A program made the translations under genes and the position numbers. A stretch of 64,000 nucleotides of DNA from Cohnella terricola. GTDB lineage: Bacteria; Bacillota; Bacilli; Paenibacillales; Paenibacillaceae. Location: contig NZ_VNJJ01000004.1 in the NCBI RefSeq assembly GCF_007786475.1, positions 375,058-439,057 on the forward strand, in the 5' to 3' direction. Position 1 is the first letter of the stretch. Every line of letters begins with the position of its first letter. This document shows, in pieces, positions 43,691-52,748 of the stretch. The notes below the pieces were generated by a model that saw only the letters and a list, made by a program, of their open reading frames with translations, made no database searches and was not told the origin of the DNA.

Positions 43691-45178
43691 TTACTTATTG
43701 TTCGCGGCTCTCCAAGCGTCGAGCTGGCTTTGCGCTTCGGCCATGATCTTATCGAGGCCGGCCGCTTTCATTTTCTCGATCGCTTTAGGCAAGTATTGGT
43801 CCGGATCGACCGTACCCGTCATCAGCGGAGCCCAGAACGCTTCCTTCGCGTTCTGAACGGCCGCGATCTCGCTCGATACCTTCGACGGATCGAAGTTGAA
43901 GCCGAGCAGGATAGCCGGTTTGCCCGCGTCGTTGTATTTTTTGAATTCTTCCCACTTGTTGTCCGGGTCGCCCGGGTTCAGGTAAGTGAGCAAGACGTTG
44001 CCGAGGGAGAACGTAGGCATGTCGTAGTTCTTCGATTCAGGCAGGTTCTCCATATGCGTTGCGTCGATTTTCTTAAAGTGCGTTCCTTCGATCCCGGAGT
44101 CGACCATGTTGCGCAATACCGGATCGGTGTTGAGCAGGTTCAGGAACTCCATCGCTTTCTCCTTATGCTTGGAGTTCGCGGAGATCGCCTGCATGGAACC
44201 CATAACGGACAGATTGTAGATCAGCGCGTCGCTTTGCGGCGTCGACACGACAGGGTAGCCATAGCTAGTCGACCAGACGTTGTTCGCGAACGGTTGCGTC
44301 GTCGCCTTGTCCGCGAACCATTGGCCCGTCGCTTGGATATCCGTGGACGATTCGAGCGTAGCGGCTTCCGTCGGCAAGTAACCGGCGGCGTAGTATTTGT
44401 GCATCGTTTCGAGCCCTTGCTTCATTTCCGGCGTCTCGAGAATGTTGACGACCTTGTAATCCTTGTCGTCCAGTTTAACTGCCAGAGGGAACTTCTCGAT
44501 CAGGTAGTCGTAAGGCGTATAAGGCATGAACGTCTTGTCCACTTGGAGCGGAATGATGTTCGGGTCGTTCTGCTTGATCGTCTTGAGCAGCGGCTCCAGG
44601 CTTTCAAGAGAACGAACGCCGTCCATGCTCAGCTTGTTCTCGTCGAGAATATTTTTGTTGAACCGCCATACTTCCTGCGCGGGAAGCTCTTTGTTGGCCG
44701 GAACCCCGTAGTTCTTGCCGTCGACTTTGGAGCCTTCCAGGAACGCCGGATCAAGCACTTGCTTGATGCCTTGGCCGTACTTGTCAAGCAGATCGTCGAT
44801 CGGAGCGAATGCGCCTTTGCGCGCGTTCTGAACGTAATCGAACGCCCACGAAGCGGTGAACATGATATCCATCGATGCGCCGGAAGCCGTTAACACTTGC
44901 ATCTTCTGGTTGTAATCGCCCCAGTCGATCATCGTCATTTTCACGGTTACGCCGAGCTTGTCTTTCGTATACTTGCTGACTTCTTGCATGACTTTGTCGA
45001 CGTCTTTCTGCGGCGTGCCGATCGTGTACCAGCTCAACTCTACCGGTGCCCCGTTGCCGCCGGCATTGCCCGATTCGGTATTTTTGGAAGCGTTATTGCT
45101 TCCGCATGCGCTAAGAACTAGCGATACAGCCAAGACGGATGTCAATCCTAACGATAACTTCTTGCGTGTACTGCTCAT
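43691..45178 (-). CDS. Extracellular sugar-binding lipoprotein, LplA type
   Basis: A 495-residue lipoprotein (lipobox VLSACGS; Cys near residue 25) with a type-2 solute-binding fold: ELSWYTIGTPQKDVDKVMQE, VKMTMIDWGDYNQKM and a late FNFDPSKVSSEIAAV. This is the LplA/YtcQ-like group that captures oligosaccharides for LplB/LplC permeases. ATG 45178 has AAGGGAGG upstream. The promoter at 45227-45255 and a cre-like site suggest carbon catabolite control. First gene of the mannose-glycan operon. Confidence 0.9.
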   Translation of the reverse strand: MSSTRKKLSLGLTSVLAVSLVLSACGSNNASKNTESGNAGGNGAPVELSWYTIGTPQKDVDKVMQEVSKYTKDKLGVTVKMTMIDWGDYNQKMQVLTASGASMDIMFTASWAFDYVQNARKGAFAPIDDLLDKYGQGIKQVLDPAFLEGSKVDGKNYGVPANKELPAQEVWRFNKNILDENKLSMDGVRSLESLEPLLKTIKQNDPNIIPLQVDKTFMPYTPYDYLIEKFPLAVKLDDKDYKVVNILETPEMKQGLETMHKYYAAGYLPTEAATLESSTDIQATGQWFADKATTQPFANNVWSTSYGYPVVSTPQSDALIYNLSVMGSMQAISANSKHKEKAMEFLNLLNTDPVLRNMVDSGIEGTHFKKIDATHMENLPESKNYDMPTFSLGNVLLTYLNPGDPDNKWEEFKKYNDAGKPAILLGFNFDPSKVSSEIAAVQNAKEAFWAPLMTGTVDPDQYLPKAIEKMKAAGLDKIMAEAQSQLDAWRAANNK

Positions 45179-45226
45179 GTTGTTGCCTCCCTTATCTCTC
45201 TGCATAAGTATTTGCAACCTGCATTT

Positions 45227-45255
45227 TGAATATTAAAGGATGTAACCATTTTCAA
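45227..45255 (-). promoter_or_regulatory. Promoter of the mannose-glycan operon
   Basis: On the minus strand TTGAAA (45255-45250), 17 bp, TATTCA (45232-45227), about 50 bp before the start codon. Confidence 0.5.
45241..45254. promoter_or_regulatory. cre-like CcpA site
   Basis: TGTAACCATTTTCA matches the cre consensus TGWAANCGNTNWCA at all fixed positions but one (the central G is A). It overlaps the promoter, where CcpA would repress. Confidence 0.4.
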
Positions 45256-45291
45256 AAATAAGAGAAATCAAAGATTCATTGGACAAACTAA

Positions 45292-45317
45292 ATAAAAAGC
45301 CCCACGGCGTGGGGCTT
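45292..45317 (-). terminator. Terminator of the two-component operon
   Basis: AAGCCCCAC (45297-45305) and GTGGGGCTT (45309-45317) with a T-rich tract on the minus-strand 3' side. Confidence 0.85.
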
Positions 45318-45354
45318 CGGTTGCGGAACGATTCGGGCGTGCGCCGATCTCCGG

Positions 45355-46872
45355 TTACGTGAATCCTTTATACTCTCCCGGCACGATGCCGACGTGTTTC
45401 TTGAATTGCTTGTAGAAATAACCGATCTCCCAATAGCCGACCTGTCGGGCGATCTCGTTCACCTTCAGCGAACTTTCCAACAGCAGCTTCTTGGCCTTCT
45501 CGATCCGGTATTTGTTGATGTAATCGGCGAACGTCTCTCCCGTTTGCTTGTGAAAAAGCTGGCCCAAATAATTCGGATGGATATGGAACTGCTGGCCCAT
45601 CGACTTGAGCGTCAGCGATTCCGCGTAATGCTCCTCGATATGGCGCAGCACCTGCTTAATGACGGGACTCATGTCTTCGCCCGCAAAAGAAGACGAGGCG
45701 AACGCTGCCGCGTCCTTGACGGCGATCTCGATCCGCTCCAGCGAGTCCGCATTCATGACCCGCTCCAGGGCGTTCCGATACGCTTCCGACGCTTCGGGCC
45801 GATTTAGCTTGTCCGTCTCCATCTTTATTCGGATAATGAGCTCTACGGCCGCTCCCTTTACCCGTACCGGATCCGCGTTCTCCGAGGCGCGGATTGCCGC
45901 GAAGTCGCCGGCAATTCGGCGCAGCAGCTCGGCATTGTCCTTGGCGACGAGATCTTTGGCGTAGCTGGCCCACGTCAGCGAACCCTCGGGAAGTCCCGTC
46001 CCGGAAGCCACAGGAAGACGATCGAAGTCGATAAAGCTCAGCTCCGGGGCGACGAGGAAAAATTGCTGCGCCCGCCTGGCCCTTTCATAGCTCACCGCGG
46101 CTTCGGCGACCGGCTTCGCGGGACCGAGCGCGATGCGAATTCCGCCGGAGCGAATGGTTTCCTTCTCCGCCAACTCTCGAAGCCTGCGTTCGGCATCGCC
46201 TCTGTCGGAATCGGGATCATTCATGCCGAACACGATAACCGCATCATCCTCCGCATCCCGGAACACGATCGCGGACTCCTCTCCCGCGAGCATTCGTTCC
46301 GTTTCCGCGTAGCCATCCCGCTCGCCGTCGGACCGAACGATCGCCACGGCCGCGTACGGTTTGGTCAGTTCGATGCCCAGCATCGATAAGCGGTCCGAGA
46401 ATTCCTGAGGAGAGATCCGGCCGGTTAGCCAGCGCAGCATAATATTGTCCCGCAGAATCCCGATCTCGTCGTCGCCGAAAACCCGTTCCGGCTTAACGGT
46501 GTTCAGCTTGTCGACCGTGCTGCTTAGCGTGGAACGAAGCTCCTGGAAGTTAACCGGCTTGAGCAAATAATTCTCAATGCCAAGCTTCATGCCTTCTTTC
46601 AAATAGTCGAACTCGTTAAACCCGCTGAGAATAATGACTTTCAGGTGAGGCAGAATTTCGCGGGCTTGCCGGATCAACTCTAAACCGTTCATAACGGGCA
46701 TGGAAATATCCGTAATCAGAATATCCACGGCAATCCGGCGCAGAAGCTCCAAGGCCGCTTTGCCGTTCTCCGCGCTGCCGACGACTTCCAGTCCGTAACC
46801 CGACCAATCGACCGAATCGATCAGACCTTCGGCGATAAACGGTTCGTCATCGACGATCATTACGTTATACAT
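45355..46872 (-). CDS. AraC-type response regulator, YesN family
   Basis: A 505-residue regulator. The N-terminal receiver domain has the acidic pair VDDE, phospho-acceptor ILITDISMP (Asp near residue 54) and LLKPVN Lys. A ~250-residue linker domain follows, then a C-terminal AraC double HTH (ITLKSM... through HPNYLGQLFHKQTGETFADYINKYRIEKAK and VGYWEIGYFYKQFKKHVG, in parts). It should activate the adjacent mannose-glycan operon when its kinase senses the sugar. Overlaps the kinase gene by 8 bp. Confidence 0.92.
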   Translation of the reverse strand: MYNVMIVDDEPFIAEGLIDSVDWSGYGLEVVGSAENGKAALELLRRIAVDILITDISMPVMNGLELIRQAREILPHLKVIILSGFNEFDYLKEGMKLGIENYLLKPVNFQELRSTLSSTVDKLNTVKPERVFGDDEIGILRDNIMLRWLTGRISPQEFSDRLSMLGIELTKPYAAVAIVRSDGERDGYAETERMLAGEESAIVFRDAEDDAVIVFGMNDPDSDRGDAERRLRELAEKETIRSGGIRIALGPAKPVAEAAVSYERARRAQQFFLVAPELSFIDFDRLPVASGTGLPEGSLTWASYAKDLVAKDNAELLRRIAGDFAAIRASENADPVRVKGAAVELIIRIKMETDKLNRPEASEAYRNALERVMNADSLERIEIAVKDAAAFASSSFAGEDMSPVIKQVLRHIEEHYAESLTLKSMGQQFHIHPNYLGQLFHKQTGETFADYINKYRIEKAKKLLLESSLKVNEIARQVGYWEIGYFYKQFKKHVGIVPGEYKGFT

Positions 46873-48688
46873 CGCTTGATTTCGCCCCTTCCCCGGACGC
46901 AGGCCAACTCACGGTTACCGTTGTTCCTTGACCCGGCTCGCTTTCTACGTTCACCCCGTAGTCTTGCCCGAACATCAGCTTCAGACGATCGTTCACGCTG
47001 CGCAGACCGAACGATTCTCCTTCCCGGACTTCCGGCGTTTCTAGCTCCCGCAGCAGACGCTCAAGCCTACCCGGTTCGATCCCTTTCCCGTTGTCGCGCA
47101 TCGTTGCGCGAATGTAGCCGCCGCTTCCGAATACTTCAATCGTTAGCCGGTTATCCCTGCGTTCGGGATCGAGTCCGTGGACGATGTAGTTCTCTACGAC
47201 AGGCTGCAGCAGCATTTTGAAAATAGTAACGTTCGCGAGTTCCTTATCATATTCGATCGAATAGGAGAACTTGTCCTTGTATCGGATGCGGAAGAGTTCC
47301 AAATACAGCCTGCACATCTCCAACTCTTCCCTAAGGGAGCATTCCGGGTTCGAGCGAATCGAATTGCGGAACAAAGCCGCCAAGCTGTAGATCATCTCCC
47401 CGACGTCTTCCGCTCCATGGGACATCGCCCGCATGCGAATCACTTCCAACGTATTGTACAGGAAGTGCGGATTGACTTTCGCCTGAAGCGCGGACAGCTC
47501 GGTCTGCTTGAGGCGGATTTCCGATTTGTACTCGCGGTCGATCCGTCGGTTCAGCTCGTCGAGCATCTCGTTAAAGCTGCGGGAAATCTGGCCGAGCTCG
47601 TCCTCCCGGGGATCATGCAGGCGGGCGGTCAGATTTCCTCCTTCGACTTTTTTCATGAACAGGACGATCTTGTTCGTTCTTCTGGCAATGCTCACTATAA
47701 CCAAGGACGGGATGACGACGGCGACGGCGATGCATGCGGCGCTGACGAGGACGATCATTTTTTGGAGCCCCGCGTAGGCTTGAGCCGCCTCGCGGATGGG
47801 CATGATGCCGACGACGGTAAACCCGGCTTTATTTTGCGTTAGGGAAGAAATGTAGGAGGGCTCGTCCAACGTCTCGACTTCACGAAGCGATTGGATTTGT
47901 TCCATATAAGGAAACGTTTCGCCGTAATAACGGTTCGAAGAATCCATCAACACTTGTCCATCGGGCGTTAGGACGAGGATCGTTCCTTTCATCTCCCGGC
48001 GTTCCTGCTCGAGCGCTCTGCTTGCCATGCCGGCATCGAAGTAAACGAGGAGTCTTCCGATATTTTGCAGCGAATTTTTATCGTTAAGTTGGCTTCCCAT
48101 CGCGTATAGCTGTGGATTCCACTGATCGATCGTTTTGCGAATCCAGATGTTGGGGGTCGAAGCGCCACTCCCCCCCATCGCCATAATCTCGGGGATATAA
48201 GAATAAGTGGCGTTCGTGTCGTAGAGCTTGCGCTGGCCTTGCGATTCGAAGACGTACATCGACTGCATGCCCGAGCTGTACAGGATTACGTTCTGGATAT
48301 CGGGATCGGATTCCATCCGACCGGAAAAGTAATTCAGAATATCGGTCGTGCTTCCGCCCTCGTAATTTTGATCCAGCATGTACTTCACATAGTCTTTGTA
48401 AGGATGGGTCAGAAAATAAGATATATTGCTCGCGAGCACGCCGTTCCGATAGATTTCCTGAACCGTGTCCTGCAGCCAGTCGTATTTTTGCTCCACATAA
48501 CGGTTTACCCGGTCCATCGCCTGCTTTTGGTTGTTCAGCTCGCCGCCCACGACGTTGGCGGACAGAAGGTTGGAGAGCAAATAAGATAAGGTGATGATCG
48601 TCACGTTCACGATAATCGCGAACACGAAGATGACTTTGATAAACAAATTGTTGCGAATGTAATTGCGATAAATCTTACCGAGTCTCAC
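46865..48688 (-). CDS. Sensor histidine kinase, YesM family
   Basis: A 607-residue kinase: membrane helix near the N-terminus, an extracellular sensor of ~270 residues, a second helix, HAMP (RRTNKIVLFMKKVEGGNLTAR), a His-kinase domain (KVNPHFLYNTLEVI, with the phospho-acceptor His) and an ATPase domain (DNGKGIEPG, GQGTTVTVSWP). GTG 48688 has GGAAGG 7 bp upstream; the frame is open to an ATG at 48745, so the start is uncertain. It pairs with the downstream AraC-type regulator. Such pairs usually sense polysaccharide-derived oligosaccharides. Confidence 0.88.
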   Translation of the reverse strand: MRLGKIYRNYIRNNLFIKVIFVFAIIVNVTIITLSYLLSNLLSANVVGGELNNQKQAMDRVNRYVEQKYDWLQDTVQEIYRNGVLASNISYFLTHPYKDYVKYMLDQNYEGGSTTDILNYFSGRMESDPDIQNVILYSSGMQSMYVFESQGQRKLYDTNATYSYIPEIMAMGGSGASTPNIWIRKTIDQWNPQLYAMGSQLNDKNSLQNIGRLLVYFDAGMASRALEQERREMKGTILVLTPDGQVLMDSSNRYYGETFPYMEQIQSLREVETLDEPSYISSLTQNKAGFTVVGIMPIREAAQAYAGLQKMIVLVSAACIAVAVVIPSLVIVSIARRTNKIVLFMKKVEGGNLTARLHDPREDELGQISRSFNEMLDELNRRIDREYKSEIRLKQTELSALQAKVNPHFLYNTLEVIRMRAMSHGAEDVGEMIYSLAALFRNSIRSNPECSLREELEMCRLYLELFRIRYKDKFSYSIEYDKELANVTIFKMLLQPVVENYIVHGLDPERRDNRLTIEVFGSGGYIRATMRDNGKGIEPGRLERLLRELETPEVREGESFGLRSVNDRLKLMFGQDYGVNVESEPGQGTTVTVSWPASGEGAKSSDV

Positions 48689-48785
48689 TTGGGGGCCTTC
48701 CCTCATCCTTGGGTTTATGGGATACATCATAGCAGATATAACCATAGAAACCCAGTATCGAGGCTGGCGCTTGCCCTAGTCCCGA

Positions 48786-50066
48786 TTAACTCAAGTATCT
48801 GAGCCACACGTAAACGCTGGCGATCGCAATAGATAGCAGCATTAACGGGAAACCGATTTTCATAAACTGAACGAAACCGATCGGGTGGCCTTCCTTCGCC
48901 GACAACCCGGCGGCGATCAGATTGGCGCTAGCGCCGATGAGCGTCCCGTTGCCGCCGAGGCAAGCGCCAAGTGCAAGGCTCCACCATAGCGGCTCGAGGT
49001 TCGTTACGCCCATGGTCCCCATCTCCTGGATCATCGGAATCATCGTCGCGACGAAAGGAATGTTATCGACGAAAGCGGACGCGATCGCGCTAAGCCACAG
49101 AATGAGCATGGCCGATGCGGCCGTATCCCCGCCCGTCCATTCGAGCGCTTGGGCCGCGATTCGCGAGATGACCCCCGTCTCCACCAAACCGGATACGAGC
49201 ACGAACAACCCGATGAAAAAGAAGATCGTCGTCCATTCGACCTTGGTCAGCGCCTTCTCCATTCCGTGTTCTCCTGTCAGCAGAAGCAGCAGGAAAGCGC
49301 CGGCCAGCGCGACGGTAGCCGATTCCAAGTGCAAAGCCTGATGCAGGAAAAAGCCCAGAATGGTAAGCCCGAGAACGGAAAGACTCTTGATCAGCATCGG
49401 GCGGTCCGTAATGAATTCCTTCTCGTTCATCTTCATGATGCTCTCGGTCAATTCGGGCGTCGTGAGAATTTGCTTGCGGAACAGCAGCACGAAGAGAGGA
49501 AGATAAACAGCCATAATGATGGCCGCGATCGGCGCCAGATTGTTGATGAACGCCACGAACGTAAGCTCTTTCACCGCGCTGCCGATCATGATGTTCGGCG
49601 GATCTCCGATTAACGTGGCCGTTCCGCCGACGTTGGAAGCGATAATCTGCGCGATCATATAAGGAAGAGGCGACACACGAAGCTGGCGAGTGATGCTGAA
49701 GGTAACCGGCACCATCAGCAGAATCGTCGTGACGTTGTCGAGAAAAGCGGAGCCTACTGCCGTAATCAGCGATAGCGCAATCAAGATGGGGACGGGTTTT
49801 CCCTTCGCTAGTTTTGCGGCTTTGATCGCGATGTATTTGAATAAGCCGGTATCCGCGGTGACGGAAACGATAATCATCATCCCGACGAGCAATCCGAGCG
49901 TATTGAAGTCGATGTGATGCAGCGCGGTCTCTTGGTCTACGATGCCGAGCACGACCATCAGCACCCCGCCGATCATCGCCACGATCGTGCGGTGAATTTT
50001 CTCGGAAATAATGAACGCGTAAATCACCAGAAAAATGCCGATTGCCAAAATAGCTTGTTGTTCCAT
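48786..50066 (-). CDS. ArsB/NhaD-type ion permease (copy 2)
   Basis: A 426-residue paralogue of the permease at 16.7-18.0 kb. The sequences align almost without gaps, sharing SAFLDNVTT, GGTATLIGDPPNIMIGSAVK, FFFIGLF and LGGNGTLIGASANL. Same topology (11-12 helices) and same uncertain substrate (Na+/H+ exchange or oxyanion). The two copies have different upstream regions; this one has a hairpin with T-tract in its leader, suggesting separate control. TAGGAGG precedes the ATG. Confidence 0.85.
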   Translation of the reverse strand: MEQQAILAIGIFLVIYAFIISEKIHRTIVAMIGGVLMVVLGIVDQETALHHIDFNTLGLLVGMMIIVSVTADTGLFKYIAIKAAKLAKGKPVPILIALSLITAVGSAFLDNVTTILLMVPVTFSITRQLRVSPLPYMIAQIIASNVGGTATLIGDPPNIMIGSAVKELTFVAFINNLAPIAAIIMAVYLPLFVLLFRKQILTTPELTESIMKMNEKEFITDRPMLIKSLSVLGLTILGFFLHQALHLESATVALAGAFLLLLLTGEHGMEKALTKVEWTTIFFFIGLFVLVSGLVETGVISRIAAQALEWTGGDTAASAMLILWLSAIASAFVDNIPFVATMIPMIQEMGTMGVTNLEPLWWSLALGACLGGNGTLIGASANLIAAGLSAKEGHPIGFVQFMKIGFPLMLLSIAIASVYVWLRYLS

Positions 50067-50099
50067 ATAGTCCTCCTAGATGAGAAATGTAAAAACGAC

Positions 50100-50125
50100 A
50101 AAAAGAGCCCGTCGATGACAGGCTC
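50100..50125 (-). promoter_or_regulatory. Terminator-like hairpin in the leader of the second permease
   Basis: GAGCCTGTC and GACGGGCTC (minus strand) form a 9-bp stem, followed by TTTTT, and lie 34 bp before the start codon. It could be an attenuator, but the promoter is not clear. Confidence 0.4.
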
Positions 50126-50306
50126 CTCCAATAAAACGAATTGTATTCAATTTGGATCGATCCGTATTCGATGTTACACGAACCTTGTGGAAAATGCAAA
50201 GGATTTCGGTTGTTAGGACGGTTCAGGTGGGTTCTCGAATAGTTGTCACTATTCGCCCGTTCGGATAATCTAGTTAATAAACGGAAAGTTCGCGAGGTGA
50301 GATTGG

Positions 50307-51134
50307 TTGGCCATTCAAGAGTTCGAGGCGGTGCCGGGAATGCGGCTCCTGGACCGGACGAAGGACATCGCGGCGGTCGATGCCGTCTATCCCTTCGCCC
50401 TGGACGAGCTGCTCGGCAAAGCCGTCGGTGCCGGAGAGCCGCCGGTCTGCCATCTTTGGAGGCATCCGCGGGCGTTCGTCATCGGATCGAAGGACAGTCG
50501 GCTGCCGCATGCGGCCGAAGCGGTTCGGAGGCTTGAGGAACGAGGTTATTCCGTGCTCGTTCGCAACTCCGGCGGCGCGGCAGTGCCGCTTGATCCCGGC
50601 GTCGTGAACTTGTCCCTCATCCTGCCGATCGACGAAAGGCGATCGCAGGATTTCCGCGCCGACTTCGAGCGGATGTATGCGCTGATCCGACGCGCCGCAG
50701 CCGAGTATGGCACCAAGGTCGACAAAGGCGAAGTCGCAGGCTCCTTCTGTCCGGGCGATTACGATCTGAGTATAGACGGGCTGAAGTTTTGCGGAATCGC
50801 CCAACGAAGGCAACTGCGAGCCATGATCATCCAGGCGTTCGTGATCGTCGAAGGCTCGGGATCGGCGCGAGCGCGGCTCGTCAAGGAATTCTACGATATC
50901 GCAGGTTACGGGGCGGAACCAGGGTCCTACCCCGAGGTTCGCCCGGAAACGATGACCAGCTTGGAGGAGCGCTCCGTCACAGGTCTCGATTCCATAGAAA
51001 CGTTCGCCGAGTCGATCACGCGAATCGTTCGGGACGCAGGCTCCAAAGACGCTGACGCCCCCTTGGTCCTGCCCGACGCCCAGGCCATAGTCGACATGGG
51101 AAGAGAGCTGCGAGCTCGGTATCCGTTGCCTTGA
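50307..51134 (+). CDS. lipL: Octanoyl-[GcvH]:protein N-octanoyltransferase
   Basis: A 275-residue member of the LplA/BirA fold. RNSGGAAVPLDPGVVNLSL is the substrate tunnel. GSFCPGDYDLSIDGLKFCGIAQRR (split here by its ends) carries the catalytic Cys148 and the following Lys, as in LipL, which moves octanoyl groups from GcvH to the E2 subunits of dehydrogenases. A longer C-terminal part follows. The TTG start at 50307 has GAGGTG upstream. No lipM or lipA is next to it. Assignment to LipL rather than LplA rests on the FCPG Cys motif. Confidence 0.85.
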   Translation: MAIQEFEAVPGMRLLDRTKDIAAVDAVYPFALDELLGKAVGAGEPPVCHLWRHPRAFVIGSKDSRLPHAAEAVRRLEERGYSVLVRNSGGAAVPLDPGVVNLSLILPIDERRSQDFRADFERMYALIRRAAAEYGTKVDKGEVAGSFCPGDYDLSIDGLKFCGIAQRRQLRAMIIQAFVIVEGSGSARARLVKEFYDIAGYGAEPGSYPEVRPETMTSLEERSVTGLDSIETFAESITRIVRDAGSKDADAPLVLPDAQAIVDMGRELRARYPLP

Positions 51135-51160
51135 GTTCTGGGGCAGCGACGTCTATGTTA

Positions 51161-51345
51161 TATGTGAAATTTCATGTTTAATTTATGATTCGAGGCCGAA
51201 ATTAAGTAAATGTATGCGAAAAATCATTTATAACACACGAGTTTGAGTCCTAATCCGGTGAATATATATGAAATTTCATATACATTATGCGATTTGAGCC
51301 CAAATATAAAAATTATATATGAAAAATCATATACATTTTCGCAGC
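51161..51345. repeat. Tandem array F, 51-52-bp period, 3.5 AT-rich units
   Basis: The core TATNTGAAAWWTCATNTA recurs at 51161, 51213, 51265 and 51316 (steps 52, 52, 51). In unit 3 it is the perfect palindrome TATATGAAATTTCATATA. A GATTTGAGCCCAAAT-like block recurs between cores (around 51192, 51243 and 51291). The array separates lipL from the MFS gene and precedes a hairpin at 51353-51393. Confidence 0.8.
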
Positions 51346-51352
51346 GGCATAG

Positions 51353-51393
51353 AAAAGGGGCTGCCCAAGTCTAACACTTTGGGACAACCCCTT
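51353..51393 (-). terminator. Hairpin with short T-tract facing array F
   Basis: AAGGGG/CCCCTT and CCCAA/TTGGG nested arms (51355-51393). The T-tract is on the minus strand, though no minus-strand gene ends here. Similar GGGxxxCCC-type hairpins occur at 56611-56641. Confidence 0.6.
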
Positions 51394-51466
51394 CTCGCTA
51401 TCCATAAACCGATTTCAACTCCGCGATGTTGGAAATTGCCGGATTCAGCGATTAAGCGAGGCAACA

Positions 51467-52660
51467 ATGAATCAAATTATGGAACAGACAGGGGATTCAC
51501 CGATGAAAAAAACACCAAGTCTCCTTAGAGGCTTTAATTTTATGTACTTTGCGCTCCTCGCGCTGTTTATTCCTTTCCTTCCCGTTTATTTAGACGAGCA
51601 AGGACTGCAGCCCGAGCAGATAGGCTTTGTTGTGGGCACCGGGGGCATTATTACGCTGATTACGCAGCCTTTGTGGGGAATGATCAGCGATAAGAAGAAA
51701 ACGATCCGCAAGGTGTTGCTTACCCTTCTCATTTTCTCCGGGATCATCGGATATTTGTTATATGATACGAGCAGCTATCTCCTTCTCGTCCTGCTCGCGA
51801 TGCTGCTTTACTTCTTCCTGATGCCGATCGATCCTTTGACGGAAAGCTTCAATTTCACGATCGCCGAAAATGCAGGTGTAAGTTATGGATCGATCCGCAC
51901 CTATGGCGCTTTAGGATATGCGGTTACCGCCCTGCTTACCGGCTATGCCATGTCTTATTTCGGAGCGCACAGCTTAGCTTGGATATTCGCTGTATTCAGC
52001 GCAATCAGCCTGGGTATCGTCTGGATGATGCCCGACGCACCCGGTTCGGGCAAACCGGTTTCGTTTAGCAGCCTCAAACGATTTCTCAGCAACAAGGAGA
52101 CGCTTCTCTTCCTCTTATTAGTATTCATTTGTTCGGTGCCCGCGCGTATGAACGATACGTACCTCGGTTTATACATTCGCGAGCTCGGCGGAGGCCCAGA
52201 ACTGCTGGGCCAAGCTTGGTTTATTGCTGCGGGAAGCGAAATCCTGGTGTTCGCGCTGAGCTTCTGGTGGTTGCGTCAAAATAAAGAAATGATGATGATC
52301 TCGATCTCGTCCGCGTTTTACTTCATTCGCTTTTTCGCTTCCGCTTGGATCACCGATCCGCATTGGCTCGCGTACATGCAAATTTTGCAAATGTTAACCT
52401 TCCCTGTTTTTTACTCGGCAGCGATTCAATACTTGTATCGGATCGTTCCAGTGGAATGGCGAGCGACGGGCCAGACTGTACTGGCGCTCCTATTCTTCGG
52501 ATTTTCGGGTATTTTCGCTTCCTATATAGGCGGAATGATTTATAAAGCATTTGGCGCGCATACCCTTTATTTATCAATCTCCACCCTCTCTTTCTTAGGC
52601 ATGGTTCTGGGGCTTATGCTCTATCGGACCTACGGCAAGAAACTTAATAATAAGGATTAA
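51467..52660 (+). CDS. MFS transporter (nucleoside/sugar-symporter-like)
   Basis: A 397-residue 12-helix transporter of the MFS_1-like group (LacY/NupG-like superfamily), with GGIITLITQPLWGMISDKKK as motif A and YGSIRTYGALGYAVTALLTGY as the family's helix-4/5 pattern. Substrate unknown. ATG 51467 has GAGG 5 bp upstream; ATG 51503 (MKKTPSLL) is also well placed and equally plausible. Single gene, followed by a terminator. Confidence 0.82.
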   Translation: MNQIMEQTGDSPMKKTPSLLRGFNFMYFALLALFIPFLPVYLDEQGLQPEQIGFVVGTGGIITLITQPLWGMISDKKKTIRKVLLTLLIFSGIIGYLLYDTSSYLLLVLLAMLLYFFLMPIDPLTESFNFTIAENAGVSYGSIRTYGALGYAVTALLTGYAMSYFGAHSLAWIFAVFSAISLGIVWMMPDAPGSGKPVSFSSLKRFLSNKETLLFLLLVFICSVPARMNDTYLGLYIRELGGGPELLGQAWFIAAGSEILVFALSFWWLRQNKEMMMISISSAFYFIRFFASAWITDPHWLAYMQILQMLTFPVFYSAAIQYLYRIVPVEWRATGQTVLALLFFGFSGIFASYIGGMIYKAFGAHTLYLSISTLSFLGMVLGLMLYRTYGKKLNNKD

Positions 52661-52677
52661 TCTTTCGCACCTTGCCT

Positions 52678-52723
52678 AAAAAAACAAGGAGCCGTCCCGC
52701 AGCGTTTGCGGAAGGTTCCTTGT
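52678..52723. terminator. Terminator between convergent genes
   Basis: ACAAGGA (52684-52690) and TCCTTGT (52717-52723) with an inner CCGCA/TGCGG stem, flanked by seven A on the left (T-tract for the minus strand). Confidence 0.8.
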
Positions 52724-52748
52724 CGACCGACGAATGGTTCATCCGTTC

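Noticed and set aside
50067..50306. Known riboswitch ahead of the second ion permease
   Set aside because: Only one hairpin with T-tract is visible; no conserved aptamer motif was recognised.
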